From Myxococcales bacterium (GTDB lineage Bacteria; Myxococcota_A; Bradymonadia; UBA7976; UBA1532): DNA of 64,000 nucleotides. The notes beneath the pieces were generated by a model. That model ran no database searches. It had not been told where the DNA came from and saw only the letters and a program-made list of their open reading frames with translations. The position numbers and the translations under genes were made by a program. Below are positions 33,293-43,244 of this stretch, piece after piece. Every line of letters begins with the position of its first letter. Positions within the stretch are counted from its first letter, which is position 1. Location of the stretch: assembly GCA_020633555.1 (NCBI GenBank), contig JACKDL010000004.1, positions 1 to 64,000 of the forward strand. Direction: 5' to 3'.

Positions 33293-35440
33293 ATGCGACA
33301 TATGCCTACATCAGCCGTCGGCCTCGTGCTGCTGGCCTTCGCCCTCACCGCCTGTGGCGGCTCCGAGAGCGAGGGCGGCGGCACCGTGAACGCCACCTCC
33401 ACCGTGGTGGCCCAGCCCGGGGGCGGCACGCCCGCCTCGGGCGCCGCGAGCGAGGCGGGGGCCGCACAGGCCCCGGCCAAGGTCGTGGTCTCGGCCCCGC
33501 CCCCGCCTGATCCCCTGCACCACCAGCCGGACACGCCCGCCGACGAGCGGGTGGTGATCGTGGTGGACGGTGAGGAACGCATCGTGCCCGAGGCCGCCGC
33601 CGTGGCCGCCGGCTACAGCGTGGTCAGCTTCCGCGATGACTGGACGCCCTTCATCTTCGAGCCCATGGCCGGGCCCGACGGCGAGGAGCTGCAGAACCGC
33701 TACCGGCAGATCTTCCTGGGCCTGGCCAACGACCTCACCGATGAGGACGGCCGGCCCCTGGATGACGACGAGAGCAACTATCTGGAAGTGTTTGGGATTC
33801 CGCCCGCCATGGGCCTGGTGCGCGACCGCGCCGTGGCCGACAGCGAGGCCGAGTGCCACACGAAGATCGACTACGAGGCCATCGCCTCGCTCGACGAGAT
33901 CACCTACCGCAACAAGCGCAAGGAGCGCCGCCACCAGGCCAAGGTGCGCGCCGACAGCAGCAGCCTGAAGAACGCCTACCGCAAGGCAAAGGTGAAGGAC
34001 TTCGCCGAGCTCGAGGCCAAGGCGCCCGAGGAGGCCGAGAAGCTGCGCGAGGCCCACGAGTACGTGGCCCGCGCCGAGCTCGAGCGCCACGTGCTGGCCG
34101 AGATCGAGAAGCGCCTGGAGTGCGACGGCCACGACCACAAGAAGTACCGCCACAAGAAGGGCCAGCTCGACCATGGGCTGCGGCTCGCCCTGCGCCGGTT
34201 CCAGCGCAAGCACAAGATCTACGAGCACACCAACCTGCGGAAGAAGACCATGAAGATGATGGGGCAGCCGCCCCTCGTCACCAACCACCGGGACTTCCTG
34301 CGGGTGCTCACCGAGCGCGTGGTGGACGCCGCCCACATCCTCGAAGACGGCACCGCCACCGTGGGCGGCGAGCCGGCCACCTACGTGGGCGCCGACGGCG
34401 CGACGCACCCCGTGCGCAACCTGGTGAAGGAGTTCGTGGCCGCCACCACCAGCCAGCTCGGCGTGGACACCCCCGAGAAGCTGTTGGCCTTCTTCAAGCG
34501 CCACCCCCGCGAGGACTTCAAGTGGCTGCGCATGGGCGTGAAGTTCCCGCCGTATCCCGAGTACTACAGCCGCCACATGGACCTGCAGCTCATCGTCGAC
34601 CGCGGCGACGTGTGGTACGAGCCCCCCTACAACTCGGCCGGCAAGCCGATCCATCAGGCCCGGGCGCGCATGCCCAAGGCCTACCTGGTGCTGAACTACC
34701 GCGACCAGCAGTTCCGCCTCATGCGCTGGCCCACCACCATCGGCGGCTGGCGCGAGGATCTGGCCCCCAACGGCTACCTGTACATGAAGTACAAGGGCAG
34801 CGACGTGGGCAAGCGGGTGATCCGCAAGATCATCGCCGGGCCCACCTGGGTGCCGCCCACCACCACGCCGCTGAAGTCGCTGGCCAAGGTGAAGTACATC
34901 AACGGCAAGAAGCAGGGCGTGGTGAACTACAGCGAGATGGGCCCCGGCTACCTGTCGGCCTACGGGCTGGTGGCGGGCTACTTCGTCATCCCCGGCTCCG
35001 AAGAGGACGGCTCGCGGGACAACGACAAGGGCATCCGGGCCCACGGCTCGTCGGACTACATGTCCATCCTCAGCTCGCGCCGTTTCAGCCACGGCTGCCA
35101 CCGGCTGATGAACCACCACGCCATCCGCATGTACGGCTTCCTGCTCAACCACCGGAAGATGCAGGTGATCGGCGATCAGCCCATCAACCACAGCCGGCAG
35201 TTTCTCTACAACGACGAGGTCTTCGAGATCCGGCTGCCGTCGCGCGGCTTCCGCTACGACCTCACGCCGCCCCTGCCCGTCGAGGTGCTCGAGGGCCGCA
35301 TCCGCGGTGATCGGCGCAAGCCCATCGAGGACTTCGTGAAGATGCCCGACCACGAGTACCCGGACTCGGCCCCCGACGAGCGGCCCACCGGGCCCGAGGG
35401 CGCCGACGGCGACGTGGGCGCGGACGGGGAGGGGAACTGA
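33293..35440 (+). CDS. L,D-transpeptidase (YkuD) lipoprotein
   Basis: This 715-residue lipoprotein (LTAC, Cys21) has a low-complexity Gly/Ala linker, a highly charged helical region at about 190-330 and a C-terminal YkuD domain. The active-site Cys602 lies in SHGCHRLMNH, with His584 (AHGSSDY) upstream. L,D-transpeptidases form 3-3 peptidoglycan crosslinks or attach lipoproteins. It is much longer than the usual roughly 300 residues because of the charged N-terminal part. The last base of its stop is the first base of the next ATG, so the PEGA gene is coupled. The ATG at 33293 is preceded by a weak ribosome site. Confidence 0.9.
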   Translation: MRHMPTSAVGLVLLAFALTACGGSESEGGGTVNATSTVVAQPGGGTPASGAASEAGAAQAPAKVVVSAPPPPDPLHHQPDTPADERVVIVVDGEERIVPEAAAVAAGYSVVSFRDDWTPFIFEPMAGPDGEELQNRYRQIFLGLANDLTDEDGRPLDDDESNYLEVFGIPPAMGLVRDRAVADSEAECHTKIDYEAIASLDEITYRNKRKERRHQAKVRADSSSLKNAYRKAKVKDFAELEAKAPEEAEKLREAHEYVARAELERHVLAEIEKRLECDGHDHKKYRHKKGQLDHGLRLALRRFQRKHKIYEHTNLRKKTMKMMGQPPLVTNHRDFLRVLTERVVDAAHILEDGTATVGGEPATYVGADGATHPVRNLVKEFVAATTSQLGVDTPEKLLAFFKRHPREDFKWLRMGVKFPPYPEYYSRHMDLQLIVDRGDVWYEPPYNSAGKPIHQARARMPKAYLVLNYRDQQFRLMRWPTTIGGWREDLAPNGYLYMKYKGSDVGKRVIRKIIAGPTWVPPTTTPLKSLAKVKYINGKKQGVVNYSEMGPGYLSAYGLVAGYFVIPGSEEDGSRDNDKGIRAHGSSDYMSILSSRRFSHGCHRLMNHHAIRMYGFLLNHRKMQVIGDQPINHSRQFLYNDEVFEIRLPSRGFRYDLTPPLPVEVLEGRIRGDRRKPIEDFVKMPDHEYPDSAPDERPTGPEGADGDVGADGEGN

Positions 35441-36036
35441 TGCGCCACCTGATCGGCCACATTGGCCTGCTGGGCCTGCTCGGCCTCCTGCTCTGGGCCG
35501 CCCCCGCCGGGGCGCAGGCGCCCACCAGCCAGCCCGCGAGCGCGGCGGCCCCCGCCAGCGCGGGGGCTGGCGGCGCCGCCAAGGCGCTGAAGAAGCCTTC
35601 CAAGAAGAAGAGCCCGAAGGTGAAGCTCAGCATCAGCAGCCGGCCGGGCGGCGCCAGCGTCTACTACGGCAAGCGCCTGCTGGGCACGACGCCCTTCAGC
35701 GTCGAGTGGAAGCGCGACAGCGGGCCCATCGATCTGGCCGTGCGCAAGAGCGGCTTCTTCACCGTCAACACCCGCATCTACACCGGCGACGACGAGGTGT
35801 TGATGGTCGAGCTGACGTCGCGCAGCAAGGCGTACACCCTGTTCGGCTACAAGGCCCCCATCAAGAAGGACGAGCCGAAGGGCGAGGATGACGGCGAGGA
35901 GATCGCCGATCCCGAGACGGGCGAGCCGGGCAAGGCCCCGGGCTCGAAGGCGCCGAAGGCCCCCGCCTCGGGGCTGGCCCCGGTTGCCCCGCGGCCCCCC
36001 GGCAGCATCACGCCCGTGGCGCCCAAGGCCCCCTGA
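35440..36036 (+). CDS. PEGA-domain exported protein
   Basis: This 198-residue protein has a signal ending AGA-Q near residue 25 and a Lys-rich segment (KKPSKKKSPKVK). A PEGA domain follows (SRPGGASVYYGKRLLGTTP) and then an acidic, Pro/Ala-rich tail. PEGA domains are small beta modules common in envelope and S-layer-associated proteins. Coupling to the L,D-transpeptidase gene (stop and start share one base) suggests the two work at the same cell-wall site. Confidence 0.85.
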   Translation: MRHLIGHIGLLGLLGLLLWAAPAGAQAPTSQPASAAAPASAGAGGAAKALKKPSKKKSPKVKLSISSRPGGASVYYGKRLLGTTPFSVEWKRDSGPIDLAVRKSGFFTVNTRIYTGDDEVLMVELTSRSKAYTLFGYKAPIKKDEPKGEDDGEEIADPETGEPGKAPGSKAPKAPASGLAPVAPRPPGSITPVAPKAP

Positions 36037-36167
36037 CGCGGGTCGCAGGGCGGTCGGGTGGCTACTGGAGTCGCCGCCTGAGGCCATGCCCGGCCTCCAA
36101 AACCCACGCCCCCCGCTGGCACACCCCTCGCATTGCGCCCCCGCAACGCGCCCCCGGGGGAAGATCG

Positions 36168-37718
36168 ATGCGCCACCTCGCTCTCAGCACCACCGCCCTG
36201 TTGGCCGCAGCCCTGTTGGCTGCCTCCCTCGTCGCCTGCGGGGACGAGACGGCCAGCGCGCCCGCGCCGGCGGCCGACACGCCGCACCGCGTGCCCAACT
36301 ACGAAGACAGCAAGGCCGACAACTACGTCAGCACCAACGCCCGTGAGTTCACCCTGAGCGGGCAGGCCCACGCCGATCTGCCCAGCGACTACGCCCAGCG
36401 CGACGTCGAGGCGCAGGCCAGCGCCGTGAACGCCGCGGTGGACCGCCGCCTCAGCACGCTGACCTGGGCCCTGCGCCGCCACGTGGAGGGCGTGGTCCGC
36501 GAGGCCACCGATCTGCACGGCAAGGACACCTGGTTCAGCTTCTTCAAGCGCGACCCCGACGAGGCCGAGGGCGCCGAGGTGGTCGAGGTGGACGGCGCGC
36601 TGAAGGCCCGGTTCACCTTCAAGGTGGAGCTGGTGGGCAGCTACTACCTGATGAGCAAGCTGGCCCCCGACACGGGCGCCGCCCAGCGCACCTTCCAGCT
36701 CACCCTGGCCGGCGAGCCCACGGCCACCACCGTGGCCATCGAGGGCTCGCCCAGCCGCGACGCCTTCCCCAAGTACGACGAGCTGTTCGCGGACGGCGTG
36801 TACGACATCGCCGTGCACTTCGGCGGCGACTACAACGAGGGCCGCTTCGACCTCGAGACCGCGAAGTGGCTGGTGTCGGCCCTGCTCGAGGGCGGCTGGA
36901 AGAACGAGGCCGTCACCGACTTCGCCAGCCTGACCGTCGACTCGCCCGCCTTCACCCGCGCCCTGCTCATCGAGGGCCAGACCGTCGAGGCCCGCGTGCG
37001 CATCTTCCACAGCGACATGGTGGGCGGCGAGGGCCAGCCCCCGCAGGCGCGCCTGGCCGAGGTGATGAAGGCCAGCCTGGCCAGCGCCGACGTGGTGATC
37101 TACTCGGGCCACGCCGGCCCCGGCGCCGGCTTCGTGCTCGACTACCAGCCCCGCGACGAGCTGCGCGCCAGCGACTTCGCCACCCTGGAGCTGGCCAGCA
37201 AGTACCAGATCTACGTCTTCGACGGCTGCCAGACCTACCGCACCTACGTCGACGACCTGATGAAGAACCCCAACAAGACCTTCGAGAACGTGGACATCGT
37301 CACCACGGTGAACACCACGCCCTTCAGCGTCGGCTACCAGACCCTGCACCAGTTCGTGTACTGGCTGACGCTCACCGACGCCGCCGGCCGCCACTTCCCC
37401 GTGAGCTGGGGCGACCTGCTGCGCGGCCTGAACACCCGTGATTTCAAGGACGTGCACTACGGCGTGCACGGCGTGGATCAGGACCCCCAGCTCAACCCCC
37501 ACGCCAGCGACGTGGCCTGCCAGGCCTGCCAGAGCGACGCCGACTGCGGCGCGGGCGGCAACCTGTGCCTGGGCTACGGCACCGGCGCCGGCTGCGGCGT
37601 GGCCTGCACCACCGACACCGCCTGCCCCGCCGGCTACCGCTGCGCCCGCCTGTACGACGATCCCGACCTGTTCTACATCCCCAAGCAGTGCGTGCGCCGG
37701 GACTACGCCTGCCCCTGA
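36168..37718 (+). CDS. Lipoprotein with possible clan CD cysteine-protease fold
   Basis: This 516-residue lipoprotein (LVAC, Cys24) holds a hydrophobic strand followed by SGHAGPG (His315) and, 39 residues later, a second strand followed by FDGCQTY (Cys354). That order and spacing match the His and Cys blocks of caspases, gingipains and related clan CD proteases, although the second block has GC rather than the usual AC. A Cys-rich tail of about 60 residues (CQACQSDADC, then CAxxC pairs) ends the protein. If real, this is a surface protease with a family I cannot name. The start is ATG 36168, after a GGGGGAAG site. Confidence 0.75.
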   Translation: MRHLALSTTALLAAALLAASLVACGDETASAPAPAADTPHRVPNYEDSKADNYVSTNAREFTLSGQAHADLPSDYAQRDVEAQASAVNAAVDRRLSTLTWALRRHVEGVVREATDLHGKDTWFSFFKRDPDEAEGAEVVEVDGALKARFTFKVELVGSYYLMSKLAPDTGAAQRTFQLTLAGEPTATTVAIEGSPSRDAFPKYDELFADGVYDIAVHFGGDYNEGRFDLETAKWLVSALLEGGWKNEAVTDFASLTVDSPAFTRALLIEGQTVEARVRIFHSDMVGGEGQPPQARLAEVMKASLASADVVIYSGHAGPGAGFVLDYQPRDELRASDFATLELASKYQIYVFDGCQTYRTYVDDLMKNPNKTFENVDIVTTVNTTPFSVGYQTLHQFVYWLTLTDAAGRHFPVSWGDLLRGLNTRDFKDVHYGVHGVDQDPQLNPHASDVACQACQSDADCGAGGNLCLGYGTGAGCGVACTTDTACPAGYRCARLYDDPDLFYIPKQCVRRDYACP

Positions 37719-37735
37719 GCGCGGCCCGGACCAAG

Positions 37736-40711
37736 CTACGGCGAGGCCGCGGGCCAGAGGGGCGTCGTCAGGCGGACGAGCGTGAAGGGACCCGTGCCCG
37801 GCAGCGCCCCTTCGGCCGACCACACGGGGCCGACGCCCGCGAGCTGCGCCGCGCTCAGAGCGACGCAGCGGCCCTCGCCCTCCGCGTCGCCCTCCACCAC
37901 CCCCTGCGCGGCCACCACGCTCAACCGTGCCGGCGCCCCGGCGTGCGCCCCACAGATCCGCAGGCCGCTGGCGTCGGCGCTGACCGTAACCCCCAGCAGC
38001 GGGGCGGGCGGCGCCCACGGCCCGGCGCCCGCCGGCGCCGGCAGCGCGGCGGTCCAGAGCCGGGGCGGGGCCGGGGCGGGGCGCTCGAAGCAGTAGCCCA
38101 GCCGGTTCTCGCACTCCAGGCGCGCCGTGGCCCCGGGCACGCCCTCGGGCTCGGGCCCGGCGGTCACCACCAGCAGCCGCTCGGCGTCCAGGCGGACCGC
38201 CGCCAGCGGCGCCTGCCCGCCGGGCAGCCGCAGCAGCGCCCGCACCCGCCGCTCCAGCCCCGTCGCGGTGAGCCGCCACTCCCAGACCCGGCCCGCCCGA
38301 TCCACCTGCCAGACCTCGCGGCCCGCCGCGTCCGCGCGGAAGGCCGCCTCGAAGCCCACCTCGCCGTACCTCACGGCGTCGCGGATCACCCCGTCGGGAT
38401 CCAGCCGGGCGTAGCCCCACGCGGTGGCGTCGCCCACGCGGCTCGTGTTGCGCACGAGCAGGCCGACGGCGCCGTCGCCCACCGGCTGACTCAGGAGCTG
38501 CCCCGGCTCGCCCAGGGCGTCCAGGGCGTCCAGGGCGGCGCCGTCCACCGCCGCCACGGGCGCCAGCGCGTCCAGGTCGTAGCGGTTGGACCACTCGAAC
38601 GCCTGCCACGGCAGCAGGTGCCAGCCGTCATTGCGGCGCGCCAGCAAGGTCGGCGCGGCGCCCCCCCGCCCGGGCAGCACGCCGCGGGCCTGCGTGCTCA
38701 CCCGGGCGTCCCGGGGGCCGAACTCCGCCTGGGGCAGCGGCCGCCCGAAGTAGTCCAGGAAGGGGGTGTCGAACACCGCGTCCCCGGCCTCGGCCACCAC
38801 CGCCCCCGCTGCGGCCACGCAGGTCTCCCCCTCGGCCAGGACCCCCAGCGCCTGCCCGCTGATCAGGCGCCCGCCCTCGAAGGCGAAGCAGTGCGAGGTG
38901 GGGCTGGGCACCCACAGGTTCGCGTTGCCGCCCACCCCGCCGGCCTGCCCGGGGAAGACCGACGGGTAGGACAGGCCCGCCTCGTTGCCGTCCACCCGGA
39001 TCCACGGCCCGTGGCCGTCGTCGAGATCCAGCACGCCCAGCTGCCGGATCCACACCGAGCTCAGCGCCTCCGGGGTCGGGATCGGGCGCAGGCGCACCGC
39101 CGGCGCGGCGGCGGCCTCGGCAGGCGCAGGGGCCGGCAGCAGCCGGATCCCGTCGCTCAGGCGGCTGTCGGGCAGGCGCAGCCCGTACTGCCCGAAGCCC
39201 AGGGCCGGGAAGGCCACGTCCCCGATGGGGCCGATGCCCTCCAGGAACACCAGGGTGCCCCGCGCGGGCTCCCGCGGGTAGTCGCCCTGGCCCGTGCCGG
39301 TGGGATTGCGCGGCCCCTTCCACTCGATCTCCCAGCGGCGCCGGGTGACCCGCGGCGAGCCCGCGCCGTTCTCGCGCACCACCCGCACCACCTTGAACTC
39401 GTAGCCGCCGGTGCGATCCAGCGTGCCCAGCTCCCCCAGATCCAGCCGCGCGGCGTCGTGGGGGCGCGCCCAGCTGCGCCAGCGCATGCCCAGGCGCACC
39501 GTGCTCGGCAGGACGAAGAGCGGCCGGTGCAGCTGACCGCCCGCCGCCGAGGCCAGCACGTACAGCCCGTCGGGGGTCTGGGCGAGCGCGTGCCAGTCCA
39601 TGGGGAAGTTCACCGCGGTCAGGCGCCACCGCAGCGTGAACCCCTGACCGCCGCCGGGCAGCGGCCAGGCGTCGGTCACCTGCGCCGCCGCCGCGTTGGT
39701 GCCCGTCTTGGTGAGGGTGGCCCCCAGGGTCAGGGGCCACAGCGGCGCCTCGTTGGCGAAGCCCGACCCCTCGTCCAGGACCTCCACCAGCGCCTCGCCC
39801 GAGCCCACCCGGCGCGCCTCGGGGCCCCCGTCGCCGTCGCAGCCCGCGCTCGCCGCCCCCAGCAGCGCCGCCAGCGCCCAGCGCCGACGCCACCGCCCCA
39901 GCCCCACGAGCGCCAGCAGCAGCCAGCCCAGACCCCCCGGCGGGTGGGTGCCCGCCGCGGCGCAGCCCTCGGCCGGCTCACCGGGCACCGCCGCGTCATC
40001 CAGCGGCCCCACCTCCCACACCGTCGGCGCCTGCGGCAGCAGCCAGGGGGTGCCCCCGTCCGCCGGCGGCGCCAGGCTCAGCGCCCGCTCGAAGGTGGTC
40101 AGGGATCCATCCTGAGCCTCGGCCTCCACCCGCACGGTGTAGGTGGCGGGCGGCAGCGGGGGCGCCAGGGCCACCTCGCCGCGGTAGATCCCATCGCCCT
40201 GGTGCACCAGCCCGGTGGAGAACCCGCCGATCCACGCCTCGAACCGCGCCGGCCGGCCGCCCTCGATGCGCACCGTGATCGGCACCGCCTCCAGGTACTC
40301 CACCGTGTCGGCCCCCAGGCCGGTGATGGGCAGGGGGCCGCCCGTCGCGCGCCCCCCGGGCAGCCAGGGCGTCGTCCCATCGGACGGCGGCTCCAGCGTC
40401 AGGTGCTGGATGAAGCGGCTGGCCTCGCCGGCCTGGTACACCACCGAGTAGGTGGCCGGCGGCAGCGGCACGGGCGCCAGGGCCAGCGTGCCCTGCCACA
40501 CCCCTTCGCCCTCGGGGCGCAGCGTCACCGCGAAGCCCGCCAGGTGGGCCACCACCTCATCGGGCTGCCGCCCCGCCACCCGGCAGCGCAGCGTCACCTC
40601 ATGGGCGTAGGCCACGCTGATCGCGGGCTCGGCGTCCAGGGTGAAGGCCTGGCCCAGCGCCGCGCCCGGCAGGATCGCGCCCACGACCAGCAGCAAGAAG
40701 GTCCTCACCAT
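37736..40711 (-). CDS. Two-part exported protein with internal sorting-like signal
   Basis: This 991-residue open frame has a signal ending ALG-Q near residue 21. Residues 22-245 hold two similar beta domains, each ending in PPATY-type repeats. Cys250 is followed by a hydrophobic stretch (LGWLLLALVGLGRW) and Arg residues 275-277, like a MYXO-CTERM surface-sorting tail. In the same frame, without a stop, a second hydrophobic stretch and SAGC (Cys291) look like a lipoprotein signal. A 700-residue beta-rich region follows, with no named domain. A GTG inside the first tail could start the second protein. It is probably a fusion of two genes by stop-codon loss, or two overlapping in-frame products. 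Confidence 0.75.
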   Translation of the reverse strand: MVRTFLLLVVGAILPGAALGQAFTLDAEPAISVAYAHEVTLRCRVAGRQPDEVVAHLAGFAVTLRPEGEGVWQGTLALAPVPLPPATYSVVYQAGEASRFIQHLTLEPPSDGTTPWLPGGRATGGPLPITGLGADTVEYLEAVPITVRIEGGRPARFEAWIGGFSTGLVHQGDGIYRGEVALAPPLPPATYTVRVEAEAQDGSLTTFERALSLAPPADGGTPWLLPQAPTVWEVGPLDDAAVPGEPAEGCAAAGTHPPGGLGWLLLALVGLGRWRRRWALAALLGAASAGCDGDGGPEARRVGSGEALVEVLDEGSGFANEAPLWPLTLGATLTKTGTNAAAAQVTDAWPLPGGGQGFTLRWRLTAVNFPMDWHALAQTPDGLYVLASAAGGQLHRPLFVLPSTVRLGMRWRSWARPHDAARLDLGELGTLDRTGGYEFKVVRVVRENGAGSPRVTRRRWEIEWKGPRNPTGTGQGDYPREPARGTLVFLEGIGPIGDVAFPALGFGQYGLRLPDSRLSDGIRLLPAPAPAEAAAAPAVRLRPIPTPEALSSVWIRQLGVLDLDDGHGPWIRVDGNEAGLSYPSVFPGQAGGVGGNANLWVPSPTSHCFAFEGGRLISGQALGVLAEGETCVAAAGAVVAEAGDAVFDTPFLDYFGRPLPQAEFGPRDARVSTQARGVLPGRGGAAPTLLARRNDGWHLLPWQAFEWSNRYDLDALAPVAAVDGAALDALDALGEPGQLLSQPVGDGAVGLLVRNTSRVGDATAWGYARLDPDGVIRDAVRYGEVGFEAAFRADAAGREVWQVDRAGRVWEWRLTATGLERRVRALLRLPGGQAPLAAVRLDAERLLVVTAGPEPEGVPGATARLECENRLGYCFERPAPAPPRLWTAALPAPAGAGPWAPPAPLLGVTVSADASGLRICGAHAGAPARLSVVAAQGVVEGDAEGEGRCVALSAAQLAGVGPVWSAEGALPGTGPFTLVRLTTPLWPAASP

Positions 40712-40832
40712 CCCTTGCCCTCCAGCCTTCGGTTCGTCTCCGTGATGGCCCCATTGCGCCCGGTGCTCGGGCCGCGCCGCAAGCCCTTCGGCGGGGCGGC
40801 GGGCCGCGAGCCTGCGCCGCGCTGGCCGGACC

Positions 40833-43244
40833 TCAGCCCGCCGTCAGCAGCACGGGCTGCTGCACCTGGCAGGCCCCGCCGTCCGCCGACCGGGGGAAGC
40901 GCCAGCGCGCCACCTGCCGGGCCATGCAGCCGGTGACGACCTCGCTGCCCAGCGAGCCCGGCTGCACCCGGGGCTGCTCTACGCGCCCGCTGGCGTTGAT
41001 GGTCCAGGCCAGCGTCACCTTGCCGCGCAGGCTCGGCGTGCGGGCCAGCTCCTTCTCGTAGCAGTACTGCAGGCTGCGCTGGCGGCGGCGGAGCACCTTC
41101 TCGACGTCCTGTGCGCGGCAGCTGCCCTGGACCCTGGTCCGGCCCCGCCGCAGGTGCCCCTGCGGCTTGGGCGCGCGCTGCGCCGCCTGCTGGGCCAGCC
41201 GGGGCTCGGCGTAGGGCGGCAGAGCCTGGGCCCGCTGCGCCAGCGCCACAAACTCGGCCCGCGTCCCGAACACGTCGTCGCCCAGCGCGCCCTGCGCGCG
41301 GGCGATGAGCGCGGGGAAGCTCGCCTCGCCGCGGTGCGGATCCTCCCGCAGCAGCAGGGCCAGCTCTGCCACGGCCGAGGCCCAGCGCAGCGCCTCGCTG
41401 GGCGCCGCGTCGGTGTCTTGCACCGCCACCGACCACTTCGTCGACGCGGCCTCGGTGGGGCGCTTGGCCCGCACCTTCACCGTCAGCAGCTCGCCCGCCT
41501 CCGCCGCCGTCGACGGGGTCGCCGCGGGCTGGTACTTCAGCGGATCCACCCCCGGCACCGCCTCGCCCGAGTCCGCCGGGATCAGCTCGTAGAGCACCGT
41601 CACCGTGTGCCCCGCCTGCAGCTCGCCCGCGTCCTTCTGGTCGTCGTTGAAGTCCTGCGCCGCCAGGGTGCGGTTCTCGTAGCCCAGCACCCGCCACGCC
41701 TTCACCTGGGCGGGGTTGAACTCCACCTGCACCTTCACGTCGCGCGCCACCGTCACCAGCGTCTGGGTCAGCTCGTCCACCAGCACCCGCCGGGCCTCCT
41801 GTGGGCCGTCCAGGAAGTGAAAGCCCCCGTCGCCGTGCTGGGCGATGGCCTCCATCTGTTGCGCCCGCAGGTTGCCGCGCCCCACGCCCAGCACGGTCAG
41901 CAGCACCCCCGACTTGCGCTTGGCTTCGATGAGCTTCACGAGCCCCGCCTGGTCCTGCACGCCCACGTTGAAGTCGCCGTCGGTGGCCAGCACCACGCGG
42001 TTGTTTCCGCCCTTCACGAAGTGATCCTGCGCCACCCGGTACGCCAGCTCGATGCCCGCGCCGCCGGCGGTGGACCCCCCGGAGCGCAGCCGCTCCAGGG
42101 CCGCCTGGATGGTCGCCGTGTCGCCCGCCGGGGTGGACGGCAGCGCCAGCCCCGCCGAGCCCGCGTAGGTCACGATGGCCACCCGGTCGTCGGCCCGCAG
42201 GTGCTCGATCATGGCCAACAAGCCCTGCTGCACCAGGGCCAGCCGGTCGGGCCCGCGCATGGACCCCGAGGTGTCCAGCAGGAACACCAGGTTCGCCGCC
42301 GCCCGGTCCGCCTCGGACACCTCGGCGGCCTTCACGCCCACCCGCACCAGCCGGTGCGCCGGCGCCCACGGGGCGGCCCCCACGTCGGCCACGATGCGCA
42401 GCGGCCGCCCGTCCGTAGGCGGCAGATCGCCGTAGTCGAAGCGGTTGATGAAGTCCTCGACGAACACCGACGCGGGCGCCGGCCGCCGCCCTTGGCTCAG
42501 GCTCGACCGCGCCAGGCTGTAGCTGGCCGTGTCGGCATCGATGGACAGCGTGGACAGCGGCTGCGCCGCCACCGGCGTGAAGCCCTTCACCTCGCGGGCC
42601 GCCCACCGCTCGCGCGCCGGCGGCGGGACCGGCAGGAACGCCTGCGCCATGCGCCCGCCGGTGCCCAGCGCGCCCAGGCCGCGCCCGCCGCCGGTGTCGA
42701 TGCGCCCCATCCCGTGGATGCGCCCGAAGCCCTGGCCGCCGCCGCCGGTGCCCGTGCCCCCGGCCAGCCCCAGGCCACCCGCGCCCTGGCCCACCGCAAG
42801 CTCATCGCCCACGCCGCTCATGGCCGCGCCCAGCTTCGCGTTCGGCGCGCCCAGGACGTTGTGCATGGGGCCCTCGCCGGCACCGAAGGCGTCCTGCATG
42901 GCCACGTCCCGCGCCATCAGCGGCTCAGCCTCCAGGTCGGAGCCCAGGGCCTTGTGGACGCCCACCGACGGCATCTTCTCGATCTTCTTGGCGATCTGGC
43001 CCTCGGCGCGTGCCCTCGAGCCCTCCTGAGCCGTCGCTGCCTCGCCCGCTGGGCCCGCAGTTCGTGGCACAGCGGGTGCGCGCTTCCCCACGTCCTCGTC
43101 CTGCGGGGGCTCGCCGCGGAACCGATCAACGTGCTGCCCCTGCGGCGCCCCGTCGGCCTGCTCGCCCTGGCCCTTCGGCGCACACCCCAGCGCCAGACAC
43201 ACCACCCCTGCTGCCAGCCACCTGACCGTCACGTTGGCCTCCAT
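40833..43244 (-). CDS. YfbK-type VWA lipoprotein with AgmX/PglI C-terminus
   Basis: This 803-residue lipoprotein (LALGC, Cys21) has a Gly-rich linker and the vWF_A N-terminal module (STLSIDADTASYSLARSSL). A VWA domain with an intact MIDAS (FLLDTSGSM) follows, then a YfbK C-terminal domain. An AgmX/PglI-like C-terminal domain (SLQYCYEKEL, then VTGCMARQVARW) ends the protein. VWA-YfbK proteins bind partners through the metal site. AgmX-like tails occur in myxobacterial motility and transport proteins. The start is ATG 43244; a longer frame upstream is read-through without protein character. Confidence 0.9.
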   Translation of the reverse strand: MEANVTVRWLAAGVVCLALGCAPKGQGEQADGAPQGQHVDRFRGEPPQDEDVGKRAPAVPRTAGPAGEAATAQEGSRARAEGQIAKKIEKMPSVGVHKALGSDLEAEPLMARDVAMQDAFGAGEGPMHNVLGAPNAKLGAAMSGVGDELAVGQGAGGLGLAGGTGTGGGGQGFGRIHGMGRIDTGGGRGLGALGTGGRMAQAFLPVPPPARERWAAREVKGFTPVAAQPLSTLSIDADTASYSLARSSLSQGRRPAPASVFVEDFINRFDYGDLPPTDGRPLRIVADVGAAPWAPAHRLVRVGVKAAEVSEADRAAANLVFLLDTSGSMRGPDRLALVQQGLLAMIEHLRADDRVAIVTYAGSAGLALPSTPAGDTATIQAALERLRSGGSTAGGAGIELAYRVAQDHFVKGGNNRVVLATDGDFNVGVQDQAGLVKLIEAKRKSGVLLTVLGVGRGNLRAQQMEAIAQHGDGGFHFLDGPQEARRVLVDELTQTLVTVARDVKVQVEFNPAQVKAWRVLGYENRTLAAQDFNDDQKDAGELQAGHTVTVLYELIPADSGEAVPGVDPLKYQPAATPSTAAEAGELLTVKVRAKRPTEAASTKWSVAVQDTDAAPSEALRWASAVAELALLLREDPHRGEASFPALIARAQGALGDDVFGTRAEFVALAQRAQALPPYAEPRLAQQAAQRAPKPQGHLRRGRTRVQGSCRAQDVEKVLRRRQRSLQYCYEKELARTPSLRGKVTLAWTINASGRVEQPRVQPGSLGSEVVTGCMARQVARWRFPRSADGGACQVQQPVLLTAG

